Source of the DNA: Abyssibacter sp.
Lineage (GTDB): Bacteria > Pseudomonadota > Gammaproteobacteria > Nevskiales > OUC007
Assembly (NCBI GenBank): GCA_023146115.1
Contig: JAGLCS010000002.1
Span: 1 to 62,273, forward strand
Direction: 5' to 3'
Length of the DNA stretch: 62,273 nt
How positions within the stretch are numbered: the stretch's first letter is position 1; each line of letters starts with the position of its first letter. The translations under genes were made by a program, and so were the position numbers. Shown piece after piece: positions 43,758 through 52,658 of the stretch. A model generated the notes under the pieces. That model ran no database searches. It had not been told where the DNA came from and was given only the letters and a program-made list of their open reading frames with translations.

Positions 43758-44915
43758 ATGACGCTTTACTTCGACTACAACGCCACGACGCCGCTGGACC
43801 CGCGGGTGCTGGAGCGGATGCTGCCAACCTACGCTGCGACGTACGCCAACGCGTCCAGCTTGCACCGCAGCGGTCGTAACGCCCGCGATGTGGTCGAACA
43901 GGCTCGGGCTCAGGTTGCCGCACTGGTCGGCGCGCGGGCCGAGGCCGTGGTGTTCACCACCGGCGGCACCGAGGCCGACAACCTCGCGCTGCGCGGGGTC
44001 ATGGCCGGCCAACCGGGTCGCAAGCTGTTGATCGGCGCAACCGAACACCCCGCGGTGCTGGAATGTGCTGAGGCGCTCCAGCGCGAAGGGGTGCCGATGG
44101 AGCGCATTCCGGCGGGTCGGGACGGCCTGCTGGATCTGGCCTGGCTGGACGGTCGACTGGGGGGCGGCGACGTGGCGCTGGTTTCGGTCATGTTGGCCAA
44201 TAACGAAACGGGCGTGATCCAGGACATTCCCGCCATCGCGAAGCAGGTGCATGCCGCCGGCGCGTGGCTGCATTGCGATGCGGTTCAGGCGGCCGGCAAG
44301 CTCCCGCTGGTCTGGAACGATTTGGGTGTGGATCTGCTGTCGCTGTCCTCGCACAAGCTCTACGGTCCCAAGGGTGTGGGCGCCCTGGTGCTGGGCGAAC
44401 GGGTGGTGCTGCACCGGCAAATGCACGGTGGCGGGCAGGAGGCCGGCTTGCGTGGCGGCACCGAGAATGTGCCCGCTATCGCCGGTTTCGGTGCGGCGGC
44501 GGTGTTGGCCGCAGACGAGCTGGCGACCCGTATCGCAACCCTGCAGCAGCTGCGCGAGCAACTGGATGCCGGGCTGGACCAGATTCCCGGTGTCACCCGC
44601 TTTGCCGCGGCTGCGCCGCGTCTATGCAACACCACCCAGTTCCGACTGGCCGGCTTCGACGGCGAAAGCCTGCTGATGGCGCTGGATCAGGCCGGCTGTG
44701 CGGTGTCTTCCGGCTCGGCCTGTGCCAGCGGCAAGGGTGAACCCAGTCATGTCCTGCTCGCAATGCATATTCCGCCCGACGAGGCCAAGGGCGCGATTCG
44801 TGTCAGCCTGGGTGTTGGAAATACGGCGGAGGACATCGAGACACTGCTGGCCGAGCTGCAGCGCCTGAATCCGGCGACCTCCCGGCTGATGCGTTCGGTG
44901 GGGTTGGGCGCATGA
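43758..44915 (+). CDS. Cysteine desulfurase 1 (NifS-like)
   Basis: A 385-residue class V aminotransferase-fold enzyme releasing sulfur from cysteine via PLP. The PLP lysine is Lys200 in SSHKLYGPKG and the active-site cysteine is Cys322 in SSGSACASGKGEPSHVL. FTTGGTEADNLALRG, ATEHPAVLE and MLANNETGVIQDI are conserved group I features. RGGTENVPAIAGFGAA is more NifS-like than IscS-like. It is one of two different desulfurases in tandem; it overlaps the next by 4 bases (ATGA). Confidence 0.92.
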   Translation: MTLYFDYNATTPLDPRVLERMLPTYAATYANASSLHRSGRNARDVVEQARAQVAALVGARAEAVVFTTGGTEADNLALRGVMAGQPGRKLLIGATEHPAVLECAEALQREGVPMERIPAGRDGLLDLAWLDGRLGGGDVALVSVMLANNETGVIQDIPAIAKQVHAAGAWLHCDAVQAAGKLPLVWNDLGVDLLSLSSHKLYGPKGVGALVLGERVVLHRQMHGGGQEAGLRGGTENVPAIAGFGAAAVLAADELATRIATLQQLREQLDAGLDQIPGVTRFAAAAPRLCNTTQFRLAGFDGESLLMALDQAGCAVSSGSACASGKGEPSHVLLAMHIPPDEAKGAIRVSLGVGNTAEDIETLLAELQRLNPATSRLMRSVGLGA

Positions 44916-46054
44916 GCGATCAATCGATTTATCTGGACCATGCGGCGACGACGCCAATCGATCCGGTGGTCGCGGAGCAGATGGCTCAGGCCCTGCATCT
45001 GGCCAATCCGGCATCGGCACATTCAGCCGGCCGCCTGGCTGCAGAACGGGTCGAGCAGGCGCGAGCCACAGTGGCCGGCCATGTAGGCGCCGCCTCGGAG
45101 CAGCTGATCTGGACGAGTGGCGCGACCGAGGCCGACAACCTCGCGATCCTCGGCGGGCTTGCGCAGCAGGCTCCGGCACATATCGTCACGGCCCGCACCG
45201 AGCACAAGGCCGTGCTCGACCCGATTCGGCAGTTGGAGCGCGGCGGCTGGCGCGTGACCTGGCTCAAGCCTGGCGCGGACGGTGTGGTTGCGGCGGCCGA
45301 TGTGCTTGCTCCGGTGCAGGCCGATACGCGGTTGGTGTCGGTGATGCATGTCAACAATGAGACCGGCGCCGTGCAGGACATTGCCGCGATCGGCCGACAG
45401 CTGGCCGATCACCCGGCGCTGTTTCACGTTGACGCCGCCCAGTCGCTGGCTTGGTTGCCCATCGACATCAACGCCATGGGTATCGATCTGCTAGCCCTGT
45501 CCGCGCATAAGTGCCACGGGCCGCCAGGCATCGGTGCCCTGGTGATGCGCCGGGGGCTTGTTCGCCTCCGGCCGCTCATGCATGGAGGCGGTCAGGAGCG
45601 CGGGTTGCGCCCGGGCACGCTTGCGCCGCACCAGATTGTCGGCTTTGCAGCCGCCGTGCGCCGCCTGCAGGTTTGTGCGGATGCGCCGGACCGGGTCCGC
45701 GCACTGCGCGAACATCTGTGGGCGGGGTTGTCACGGATTTCGGGCGTGATCCGCAACGGTCAGCCACAGAGCACGGCGCCGCATATTCTCAATGCGACCT
45801 TCGCGGGTCTGAACGGTGAGAGCCTGCTGTTCGGTCTGCCAGGGTTGATGGTGTCGCAGGGCTCGGCCTGCACGTCGGGCGGGCAGGAGTCTTCCTATGT
45901 CCTGCGTGCCCTGGGGCGCAGCGACGCCGAGGCGCGTGCCAGCCTGCGCCTGAGCCTGGGGCGCACCACCACAGTCGCCGAGATCGACGCCGCGGTGGCG
46001 CAGATCAGCAACGCGGCCGCGCGGCTGACGGCGCTGCAGCCGGAGGCTGCTTGA
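44912..46054 (+). CDS. Cysteine desulfurase 2 (divergent IscS-like)
   Basis: A 380-residue desulfurase, shorter than E. coli IscS (404). The PLP lysine is Lys200 in SAHKCHGPPG and the sulfur-carrying cysteine is Cys320 in SQGSACTSGGQESSYVL. RPGTLAPHQIVGFAAAV and the YVLRALGRSDAEARAS segment resemble IscS more than the first copy does. The IscS C-terminal segment that contacts the scaffold is shortened (it ends LTALQPEAA). It overlaps both neighbours by 4 bases. Two active-site-intact desulfurases side by side is unusual. Confidence 0.92.
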   Translation: MSDQSIYLDHAATTPIDPVVAEQMAQALHLANPASAHSAGRLAAERVEQARATVAGHVGAASEQLIWTSGATEADNLAILGGLAQQAPAHIVTARTEHKAVLDPIRQLERGGWRVTWLKPGADGVVAAADVLAPVQADTRLVSVMHVNNETGAVQDIAAIGRQLADHPALFHVDAAQSLAWLPIDINAMGIDLLALSAHKCHGPPGIGALVMRRGLVRLRPLMHGGGQERGLRPGTLAPHQIVGFAAAVRRLQVCADAPDRVRALREHLWAGLSRISGVIRNGQPQSTAPHILNATFAGLNGESLLFGLPGLMVSQGSACTSGGQESSYVLRALGRSDAEARASLRLSLGRTTTVAEIDAAVAQISNAAARLTALQPEAA

Positions 46055-46452
46055 TGGAGACGTTACGTGCGCGCTTCGAAACCTTGCGCTGGGCGCGCGG
46101 GGCCGACGAGCCAATCACCGAAGCCACCGCACGGGCGACGACGCCGGCGAGTGACGACGTGGTCGAGATCAGCTTGCGATTCTGTGATGGCGGCATTGAA
46201 TCTGCGCGGTTTCGGGCCCATGGTTCGCCCGCAACGCTATGCGCGGCAGACTGGGCTTGCGAGTACGCGGAAACGGGCGGGGCGGATGTCTTGACGCTCT
46301 GCGCCACTGACGTGGCGGAGGCCCTTCACTTGGCGAGAATTCAAATGCCGGCGGCGTTGATGGCGGTGGATGCGCTGCAGGCCGCCTACCGTCGATGGCA
46401 GGATGTCGGCGCGCAGGAACACCAGTCGCAACAGACGGTCAGCACAGTATGA
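46051..46452 (+). CDS. IscU-like scaffold lacking cluster ligands
   Basis: A 133-residue protein that aligns with IscU/NifU-N along its length: DDVVEISLRFCDGGIESARF and GADVLTLCATDVAEALHLAR match the scaffold fold. The three ligand cysteines are replaced: C37 by Ser33 (ASDD in place of ACGD), C63 by Ser58 (HGSPA in place of YGCGS), C106 by Ala100, and the adjacent His105 by Pro99; Asp39 is kept. Four other cysteines (44, 63, 69, 83) sit elsewhere. The LPPVK motif that HscA binds is absent (LHLARIQMP). So it cannot bind a cluster in the usual way. It overlaps both neighbours (ATGA), and must be coexpressed with the desulfurases and IscA. Confidence 0.85.
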   Translation: MMETLRARFETLRWARGADEPITEATARATTPASDDVVEISLRFCDGGIESARFRAHGSPATLCAADWACEYAETGGADVLTLCATDVAEALHLARIQMPAALMAVDALQAAYRRWQDVGAQEHQSQQTVSTV

Positions 46453-46790
46453 GCAAGACAACGAACATCGAGATTACCGAGGCGGCCGCCGGCCGCATTC
46501 AGGAACAGCTCGCCAAGCGTGGGCACGGCCTGGGCTTGCGTGTGGGGGTTCGGACCTCCGGTTGCTCCGGTTACGCCTATGCGCTGGATTATGCCGACGC
46601 CGTGGGTGAGGACGACGTGAGCTTCGAGGCCTACGGGTCCACCGTGGTAATCGCGCGCAAGCATCTGGAACTGCTCGAGGGATTGCGTCTGGACTTCCGC
46701 CGGGATGGGCTGAATCAGATGTATCACTTCGAGAATCCCAACGTGGTCGATCACTGTGGCTGCGGCGAGAGCTTTGCCGTCGCCAGTTGA
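46449..46790 (+). CDS. iscA: Iron-sulfur cluster carrier IscA
   Basis: A 113-residue A-type carrier. The three conserved cysteines are Cys39 in VRTSGCSGYAY, and Cys103 and Cys105 in DHCGCGESF. FENPNVVDHCGCG and the N-terminal ITEAAAGRIQEQLAKRG fit IscA well. It starts within the IscU-like stop codon and ends the operon, 67 bases before a terminator. No hscB, hscA or fdx follows. Confidence 0.93.
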   Translation: MSKTTNIEITEAAAGRIQEQLAKRGHGLGLRVGVRTSGCSGYAYALDYADAVGEDDVSFEAYGSTVVIARKHLELLEGLRLDFRRDGLNQMYHFENPNVVDHCGCGESFAVAS

Positions 46791-46856
46791 TCGCTGTCGT
46801 GGGCGCGGGCGTGTTGCATTGCCGCATGCCCCGCCGGTCTTTAGAATAAGCGGGTT

Positions 46857-46886
46857 AACGCCGTCCCTCGTGACGGCGTTTCTTTC
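46857..46886 (+). terminator. Terminator of the isc operon
   Basis: AACGCCGTC (46857-46865) pairs perfectly with GACGGCGTT (46872-46880) across a 6-base loop, followed by TTCTTTCTG. It separates iscA from ndk. Confidence 0.85.
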
Positions 46887-46964
46887 TGAAAAGGGTGGCT
46901 TCGTACTGATCGCAAGCCCCTTAAAGCCGCTGACACATACATATCGTTACGCGTAGGAGCACGC

Positions 46965-47396
46965 ATGGCCGTCGAGCAAACCATTTCCATCATCAAGCCG
47001 GACGCCGTTGGTAAGAACGCGATCGGCGACATCTACAGCCGCTTTGAAAAGGCGGGGCTGCGGATCATCGCCGCGAAGATGAAGCATCTCTCCCGCAAGG
47101 AAGCCGAAGGCTTTTATGCGGTTCACGCAGAACGCCCGTTCTTCAAGGATCTGGTCGATTTCATGACCTCCGGTCCGGTGATGATCCAGGTGCTGGAAGG
47201 CGAGGATGCGATTGCGAAGAACCGCGAACTGATGGGCGCGACGAACCCGAAGGACGCTGCGCCCGGCACGATCCGTGCTGACCATGCGGAATCCATCGAT
47301 GAGAACGCCGTGCACGGCTCGGATGCTGCAGACACCGCGGCCGTAGAAATTGCCTACTTCTTCAGCACGACCGAAGTCTGCCTGCGTACGCGATAA
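46965..47396 (+). CDS. ndk: Nucleoside diphosphate kinase
   Basis: A 143-residue NDK that passes the gamma phosphate of ATP to nucleoside diphosphates through a phosphohistidine. [18 protein letters not shown] and the active-site histidine in [14 protein letters not shown] are intact, as is the [19 protein letters not shown] segment. A TAGGAG ribosome-binding site precedes the ATG. It begins the conserved ndk-rlmN-pilF-rodZ-ispG-hisS-yfgM-bamB-der run, after the isc terminator. Confidence 0.96.
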   Translation: MAVEQTISIIKPDAVGKNAIGDIYSRFEKAGLRIIAAKMKHLSRKEAEGFYAVHAERPFFKDLVDFMTSGPVMIQVLEGEDAIAKNRELMGATNPKDAAPGTIRADHAESIDENAVHGSDAADTAAVEIAYFFSTTEVCLRTR

Positions 47397-47399
47397 GCC

Positions 47400-48506
47400 A
47401 TGTCCAACCCGGTCGCACAATCTGTGAACCTGTTCGGTCTCGATCGCGCGGCCCTGGAAGCGTTTGTGCATTCACATGGCGAGCCCGCGTTTCGGGCTCG
47501 CCAGTTGATGCAATGGCTTTATCAGAAACGGGTCACGTCCTTCGAGGACATGACCGATGTCAGCAAGTCATTTCGGGCACGCCTGCCTGGCATTGCTGAC
47601 GTTCGGTTGCCGGCGCTGGAAGCGGCGCAGCTGTCGGCTGACGGCACCCGCAAGTGGGTGCTGCGGCTGGAGAGTGGCGGGGCGATCGAAACCGTGTACA
47701 TCCCCGAAGCGAACCGCGGCACGCTTTGTATCTCCTCCCAGGTGGGCTGCGCACTGGACTGTGCGTTTTGTTCCACCGCGCAGCAGGGCCTGCAGCGCAA
47801 TCTGACCGCGGCGGAGATTGTCAGCCAGGTCTGGTTCGCGATCCGCACCCTGGTCGATGAGTTGGGCAAGGAGCGGCCGATCTCCAATGTCGTGTTCATG
47901 GGCATGGGTGAGCCGCTGGCCAACTACAACCAGGTGATCACCGCGATCCGGTTATTGCAGGACGACCTTGGGTTCGGCCTGTCCAAGCGCCGGGTGACGG
48001 TGAGCACTTCGGGGCTGGTGCCGTTCATGGATCGACTCAGTGCTGATGTCGACACCGCCCTGGCAGTGTCGCTGCATGCTCCGAACGATGCGCTGCGCAA
48101 TGAACTGGTGCCGATCAACCGCAAGTACCCGATCGCCGACCTGATCGCTGCCTGCGGTCGCTACACCCAGCGCGATCGCAAGATGCACATCGTCTACGAG
48201 TACGTGATGCTCGATGGCGTGAACGACAGTGATGACAACGCCCGCGAGCTGGCACGGCTGCTTCGGCACATGCCGGCCAAGGTTAATCTCATCCCCTTCA
48301 ACCCGTTTCCTCAGACCCGGTTCCGCCGGTCCAGCCCCGAGCGTATCGAAGCGTTTGCGAACATTCTTCGGCGCAACAAGCTGATGGTGACAACGCGCCG
48401 CACGCGGGGCGATGACATCGATGCGGCCTGCGGGCAGCTGGTCGGCCGCGTCGCCAGCCGGCAGCAACGCCGTTTGTCGGACATCCCTGTGCGGGTCGCA
48501 CCTTGA
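47400..48506 (+). CDS. rlmN: Dual-specificity 23S rRNA/tRNA m2A methyltransferase RlmN
   Basis: A 368-residue radical SAM enzyme making 2-methyladenosine in 23S rRNA A2503 and tRNA A37. The cluster motif is in CALDCAFC, followed by STAQQGLQRNL and MGMGEPLANY. The C-terminal methyl-accepting cysteine is in DIDAACGQL. The enzyme itself needs a [4Fe-4S] cluster, so it is a client of cluster assembly. Its TGA overlaps the TTG start of pilF. Confidence 0.95.
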   Translation: MSNPVAQSVNLFGLDRAALEAFVHSHGEPAFRARQLMQWLYQKRVTSFEDMTDVSKSFRARLPGIADVRLPALEAAQLSADGTRKWVLRLESGGAIETVYIPEANRGTLCISSQVGCALDCAFCSTAQQGLQRNLTAAEIVSQVWFAIRTLVDELGKERPISNVVFMGMGEPLANYNQVITAIRLLQDDLGFGLSKRRVTVSTSGLVPFMDRLSADVDTALAVSLHAPNDALRNELVPINRKYPIADLIAACGRYTQRDRKMHIVYEYVMLDGVNDSDDNARELARLLRHMPAKVNLIPFNPFPQTRFRRSSPERIEAFANILRRNKLMVTTRRTRGDDIDAACGQLVGRVASRQQRRLSDIPVRVAP

Positions 48507-49291
48507 TCGCACGCCAACGGATCATCCGCGGTTGGTTATGGGCGGGCGTAGTGCTCGCAACCTTGACCGCCTGCGTCACCGAATCGCCAGACGGCACCTA
48601 TGCCCGATCCGATGCCGATTACACCGAAGCGGCTCGCATTAATACGCAGCTCGGTATCGACTACATGCGCAAGGGTGAAACCGACCGTGCGTTGTCCAAG
48701 CTGCAACGGGCGGTCGAGCAGGACCCTTCTCTGGCGCTGGCCCATGCCAGCATCGCCTTTGTGTATCAGAACAGGGGTGATCGGGTGTCCGCGGACCGCC
48801 ACTATCGCCGGGCGATTGCGCTGGCTCCGAATAGCCCGGACACCCAGAACAACTACGGTGTGTTTCTCTGCGGACAGTCGCGGTACGATGAGGCCTTGCT
48901 GGCTTTTGATCGTGCGTTACGGGTGACCGGCTACCGGACACCGGAAGTGGCGCAGACCAATGCCGGGGTCTGTGCCCGGAAAGCGGGGCTGGATGCACGG
49001 GCCGAAGGTTATTTCCGCGCCGCGCTTCGGGAGAACAGCACGTTCCCCAACGCGTTGGCGCAAATCGCGCTGCTCTCGTACGACCGCGGGGAGTATCTTC
49101 TCGCCCGGGCGTTTTTGCAGCGCTATTCGCAAGCTGCCCCGCACAGTCCGCAGACCCTCTGGTTGGGCGTGCGGACCGAACGTGCCTTGGGGGATGTTGC
49201 GGCCGCTCGTCGATACGCCACTCAGTTGCAGCAGCAGTTTCCCGAAGCCGAAGAAACGTACTCATTGTTGAGATCAGAACGGAATGGCTGA
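48503..49291 (+). CDS. pilF: Type IV pilus biogenesis lipoprotein PilF/PilW
   Basis: A 262-residue TPR lipoprotein that pilots the PilQ secretin to the outer membrane. The lipobox is LTAC (Cys24), and TPRs run from about residue 40 (NTQLGIDYMRKGETDRALSK, PSLALAHASIAFVYQNRGD, NNYGVFLCGQSRYDEALL). The start is TTG inside the rlmN stop (TTGA). It overlaps the next gene by 8 bases. Genes for the rest of a pilus are not in the window. Confidence 0.9.
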   Translation: MIARQRIIRGWLWAGVVLATLTACVTESPDGTYARSDADYTEAARINTQLGIDYMRKGETDRALSKLQRAVEQDPSLALAHASIAFVYQNRGDRVSADRHYRRAIALAPNSPDTQNNYGVFLCGQSRYDEALLAFDRALRVTGYRTPEVAQTNAGVCARKAGLDARAEGYFRAALRENSTFPNALAQIALLSYDRGEYLLARAFLQRYSQAAPHSPQTLWLGVRTERALGDVAAARRYATQLQQQFPEAEETYSLLRSERNG

Positions 49292-50228
49292 AGAAGAGCC
49301 GATGGATCTACCCGGGCGGCAGGAACCGCTGCAACCCAAACCGGGCGGATTGCTGCGGGCAGCGCGGGAAGAGCGAGGTCTGAGCCTCGACGAGATGGTC
49401 GTGCAGACCAAACTCCCGCGTTCGATGCTGGACGCCATCGAGAATGACAATTTCGAGTTGTTGTCCGAACCCGTCTACGTGCGCGGTTATTACCGCAAAT
49501 ATGCGCGGGTGGTCGGTGCGGACGAGGCCGCGGTGATCGCCGGGTATGAGGCCCATGCTGGCGGCCAGCTGCCCAAGCTCGAGATTCCGGTGCTGCTGCA
49601 GGACGAGCCCCTCCGTGAGCGGCGCCGCGCGCCGGTCCTGCTGATTTTTCTCGTGATCATCGTTGCCGCCGTTGCCGTGGGCTGGTGGCTGCTATCCGCG
49701 GCGCCGGAACCGGTGTCTGCAGGCAACTCGTCGACGCCGCCCAGTGTGGCGCGGCAACAAGCATCGCCACCAGCTGCGCAGGCTCGTCAGCCGGCTGCTT
49801 CGGCACCCGGCGCGGAACGCCCAGCGACGGGCAACCGGTCGACGACCAGCGCGGGAGGCCCGCGCCGCCTGGCGCTGGAAACGACCATGGCGGCCGCTCC
49901 GGAGACAGCCCAGAGCGACGATCAACCCGCGGCGGAGGCCGGCGTAACAGGCGAACCCGCGGCGGAACCGGCCGAAGCGGTTCAGGTGCCGGCGGCGCTG
50001 GTGTTGGAATTCAACGAGGCATCCTGGGTTCGGGTCGAGGATGGCAGCGGGCGACGCGTGCTCAATGGCTTGATCCAGGGTGGCGAAACGCGGGCCATTG
50101 ACGAGACCGGGCCGTTTTCGGTGTTTCTGGGGTATGCCCCAGGCGTTGATGTGTCGTTTCAGGGCGAGTCTGTTGACGTGTCGCAGCATATGCGCGGGAA
50201 CAACACCGCGCGTTTCACGGTCGAGTAG
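49284..50228 (+). CDS. rodZ: RodZ-type cytoskeletal/cell-shape protein
   Basis: A 314-residue bitopic protein. The N-terminal helix-turn-helix domain (LLRAAREERGLSLDEMVVQT, YVRGYYRKYARVVG) is of the RodZ type that binds MreB, then one helix (VLLIFLVIIVAAVAVGWWLL). A proline/alanine-rich linker follows, and the C-terminal DUF4115 domain reads VLEFNEASWVRVEDGSGRR. It is in the usual place between pilF and ispG. Confidence 0.9.
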   Translation: MAEEEPMDLPGRQEPLQPKPGGLLRAAREERGLSLDEMVVQTKLPRSMLDAIENDNFELLSEPVYVRGYYRKYARVVGADEAAVIAGYEAHAGGQLPKLEIPVLLQDEPLRERRRAPVLLIFLVIIVAAVAVGWWLLSAAPEPVSAGNSSTPPSVARQQASPPAAQARQPAASAPGAERPATGNRSTTSAGGPRRLALETTMAAAPETAQSDDQPAAEAGVTGEPAAEPAEAVQVPAALVLEFNEASWVRVEDGSGRRVLNGLIQGGETRAIDETGPFSVFLGYAPGVDVSFQGESVDVSQHMRGNNTARFTVE

Positions 50229-50265
50229 CCAGCGAATTCAGCCACGCAGCTGATCGAGTTTTCTC

Positions 50266-51354
50266 ATGGCGATGCAAAGCAAGCACAGAATCACGCGACG
50301 GGTGTCGCGGCAGATCCATGTCGGCAATGTGCCGGTAGGCGGTGATGCGCCGATTTCCGTGCAGAGCATGACCAACACCGAGACCGAGGATGTCGACGCC
50401 ACGGTCGAACAGATCCAGCGTATCCAGAAGGCCGGCGCGGACATCGTCCGTGTCTCCGTGCCCACGCTGAAGGCAGCCGAAGCGTTTGGCGAGATTCGCC
50501 GGCAGGTGGACGTGCCGCTGGTCGCCGATATTCACTTCAACTGGAAGGTCGCCCTGGCCAGCGCGAAAAATGGCGCTGATTGTCTGCGGATCAATCCGGG
50601 CAATATTGGTGGCGAGCACCGTGTGCGCGAAGTGGTCGCCTGCGCGCGGGATCACAAAATTCCGATTCGGATCGGGGTGAACGCCGGCTCGCTGGAGCGG
50701 GAGCTGCAGGAGAAGTACGGCGAGCCCAATTCCGACGCCCTGGTCGAATCGGCCATGCGCCACATCGACATCCTCGATCGCCACGACTTTCCGGATTTCA
50801 AGGTCAGCCTCAAGGCCTCCGAGGTGTTCATGACCGTCGAGGCCTACCGCAAGCTGGCCGCCAAGATCGAGCAGCCGTTGCACTTGGGAATCACCGAGGC
50901 CGGGGGCGTACGCTCGGGCGCGGTCAAATCTTCGATCGGGTTGGGCATGCTGCTGGCCGATGGGATCGGCGACACCCTGCGCGTGTCGCTGGCTGCCGAT
51001 CCGGTCGAAGAGGTGAAGGTCGGCTGGGATATGCTCAAGTCGCTGCACCTGCGCACGCGCGGCATCAACCTGGTTGCGTGCCCGTCCTGCTCGCGTCAGA
51101 ACTTCGACGTGATCAAGACGGTGAACGAACTGGAATCGCGCCTCGAAGACATCGATGCCCCGCTGGACCTCGCCGTCATCGGCTGCGTGGTCAATGGGCC
51201 GGGCGAGGCGCGTGAGGCACATGTCGGGGTGACTGGCGGCAAGCCGAACTCGATCTTCATCGACGGCTCCATACAGCACAAGACCAACAACGAAGAACTC
51301 GTGGATACGCTGGAAAAGCTGATCCGCAATCGTCTGACCGAACCGACATCGTGA
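50266..51354 (+). CDS. ispG: 4-hydroxy-3-methylbut-2-enyl diphosphate synthase
   Basis: A 362-residue [4Fe-4S] enzyme of the methylerythritol phosphate isoprenoid pathway. [19 protein letters not shown], the TIM-barrel core, and cluster cysteines in [12 protein letters not shown] and [13 protein letters not shown] are intact. Its TGA overlaps the GTG of hisS. Like RlmN it depends on an iron-sulfur assembly system. Confidence 0.96.
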   Translation: MAMQSKHRITRRVSRQIHVGNVPVGGDAPISVQSMTNTETEDVDATVEQIQRIQKAGADIVRVSVPTLKAAEAFGEIRRQVDVPLVADIHFNWKVALASAKNGADCLRINPGNIGGEHRVREVVACARDHKIPIRIGVNAGSLERELQEKYGEPNSDALVESAMRHIDILDRHDFPDFKVSLKASEVFMTVEAYRKLAAKIEQPLHLGITEAGGVRSGAVKSSIGLGMLLADGIGDTLRVSLAADPVEEVKVGWDMLKSLHLRTRGINLVACPSCSRQNFDVIKTVNELESRLEDIDAPLDLAVIGCVVNGPGEAREAHVGVTGGKPNSIFIDGSIQHKTNNEELVDTLEKLIRNRLTEPTS

Positions 51355-52634
51355 CCATTCAAGCCATCCGTGGCATGCCGGATTTGTTGCCGGACGCCTG
51401 CAATATCCAATCGCAGTTGATCCGAGCCGCGGCCGAGGTGGTCGAAAGCTACGGGTTTCGTGAGATTCGGCTGCCGCTGATGGAGAAGACGGAACTGTTC
51501 GCCCGTTCCATCGGCGAGGTGACCGACATCGTCGAGAAGGAGATGTACAGCTTCGACGACCGCAATGGCGAGTCGATGACCTTGCGACCCGAAGCCACGG
51601 CCGGAGTTGTTCGTGCGGTGATCCAGCATTCGCTGGCCCATGCCGGCCCTCAGAAGCTGTGGCTGGCCGGCCCGATGTTCCGTTACGAACGTCCACAGAA
51701 AGGCCGGTACCGCCAGTTCGACCAGTTCAACGTCGAAGCCTTCGGGCTGGCCGGTCCGGACATCGACGTGGAATTGATCGCCATCAGCGCGCGCCTTTGG
51801 CAGCGGCTGGGGGTCACGGACTCACTCACTCTCGAACTGAATTCGTTGGGTGACGGCGCGGGTCGGCAGCGGCATCGTGACGCATTGGTTGACTACCTGC
51901 GGGCGCACGCGGACGTGCTGGATGCGGATGCGACACGGCGGCTGGAGTCCAATCCGCTGCGCGTGCTCGACTCGAAGACACCGGCCATGCAGCCGATGCT
52001 GGCGGCCGCACCCCAATTGCCAGATTACTGGGACGATGAATCTCGGCAGCATTTCGAAACGCTCACGCAACGCCTGGACGCTCTGGGCATTGCGTGGACG
52101 CTAAACCCACGTTTGGTTCGCGGACTGGATTACTATTCGCGCACGGTGTTCGAGTGGACGACGACCGAGCTGGGTGCGCAGAACGCTGTTTGCTCGGGCG
52201 GGCGATATGACGGCCTGGTCGAACAGCTGGGTGGCAAGCCCACACCCGCCGTCGGATTTGCCATCGGGGTCGCGAGGCTAGCGGCGTTGATGGAGGCCCG
52301 CGGTGTGACGGCTCAGCCGGTGGCGGATGTTTATCTCGCCGCCTTGGGTGAGGCCGCCGAGGCCGAAGCCGTGGTGCTGGCAGAGCGGCTGCGGGATGCC
52401 TTGCCGGGCGTGAAGCTGGTGGTGAATGCGGGCGGCGGCAGTTTCAAATCGCAGCTCAAGCGCGCGGATCGCAGTGGCGCGCAGTACGCGCTCATCCTCG
52501 GCGAGAGCGAAGTCGAATCGGCAACCGTGCAGGTCAAACCGCTGCGGGTTCGAGACGATCAACAGGCGGTCGCGCAAGCTGCGCTGGCCGGAACCCTCCG
52601 TGAGCGTTTGCAGGCCTCAGAGGCTGCGGCGTAG
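51351..52634 (+). CDS. hisS: Histidyl-tRNA synthetase
   Basis: A 427-residue class II aminoacyl-tRNA synthetase. [10 protein letters not shown], motif 2 region [20 protein letters not shown] and the histidine-specific [15 protein letters not shown] are intact, with the anticodon-binding domain at the C-terminus. GTG start overlapping ispG (GTGA). Length is normal. Confidence 0.96.
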   Translation: MTIQAIRGMPDLLPDACNIQSQLIRAAAEVVESYGFREIRLPLMEKTELFARSIGEVTDIVEKEMYSFDDRNGESMTLRPEATAGVVRAVIQHSLAHAGPQKLWLAGPMFRYERPQKGRYRQFDQFNVEAFGLAGPDIDVELIAISARLWQRLGVTDSLTLELNSLGDGAGRQRHRDALVDYLRAHADVLDADATRRLESNPLRVLDSKTPAMQPMLAAAPQLPDYWDDESRQHFETLTQRLDALGIAWTLNPRLVRGLDYYSRTVFEWTTTELGAQNAVCSGGRYDGLVEQLGGKPTPAVGFAIGVARLAALMEARGVTAQPVADVYLAALGEAAEAEAVVLAERLRDALPGVKLVVNAGGGSFKSQLKRADRSGAQYALILGESEVESATVQVKPLRVRDDQQAVAQAALAGTLRERLQASEAAA

Positions 52635-52658
52635 GCACGACAGGAAACAGGAAGACAC

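Noticed and set aside
43140-44561. A 473-codon minus-strand frame opposite cysE, iscR and desulfurase 1
   Set aside because: It runs antisense through three conserved genes, translates to a His/Gln/Arg-rich sequence without any family motif, and has no plausible start context.
46051-46452. Frameshift creating apparent loss of IscU cysteines
   Set aside because: The alignment to IscU runs without break across all three ligand positions, and the gene ends in a normal ATGA overlap, so the substitutions are true residue changes.
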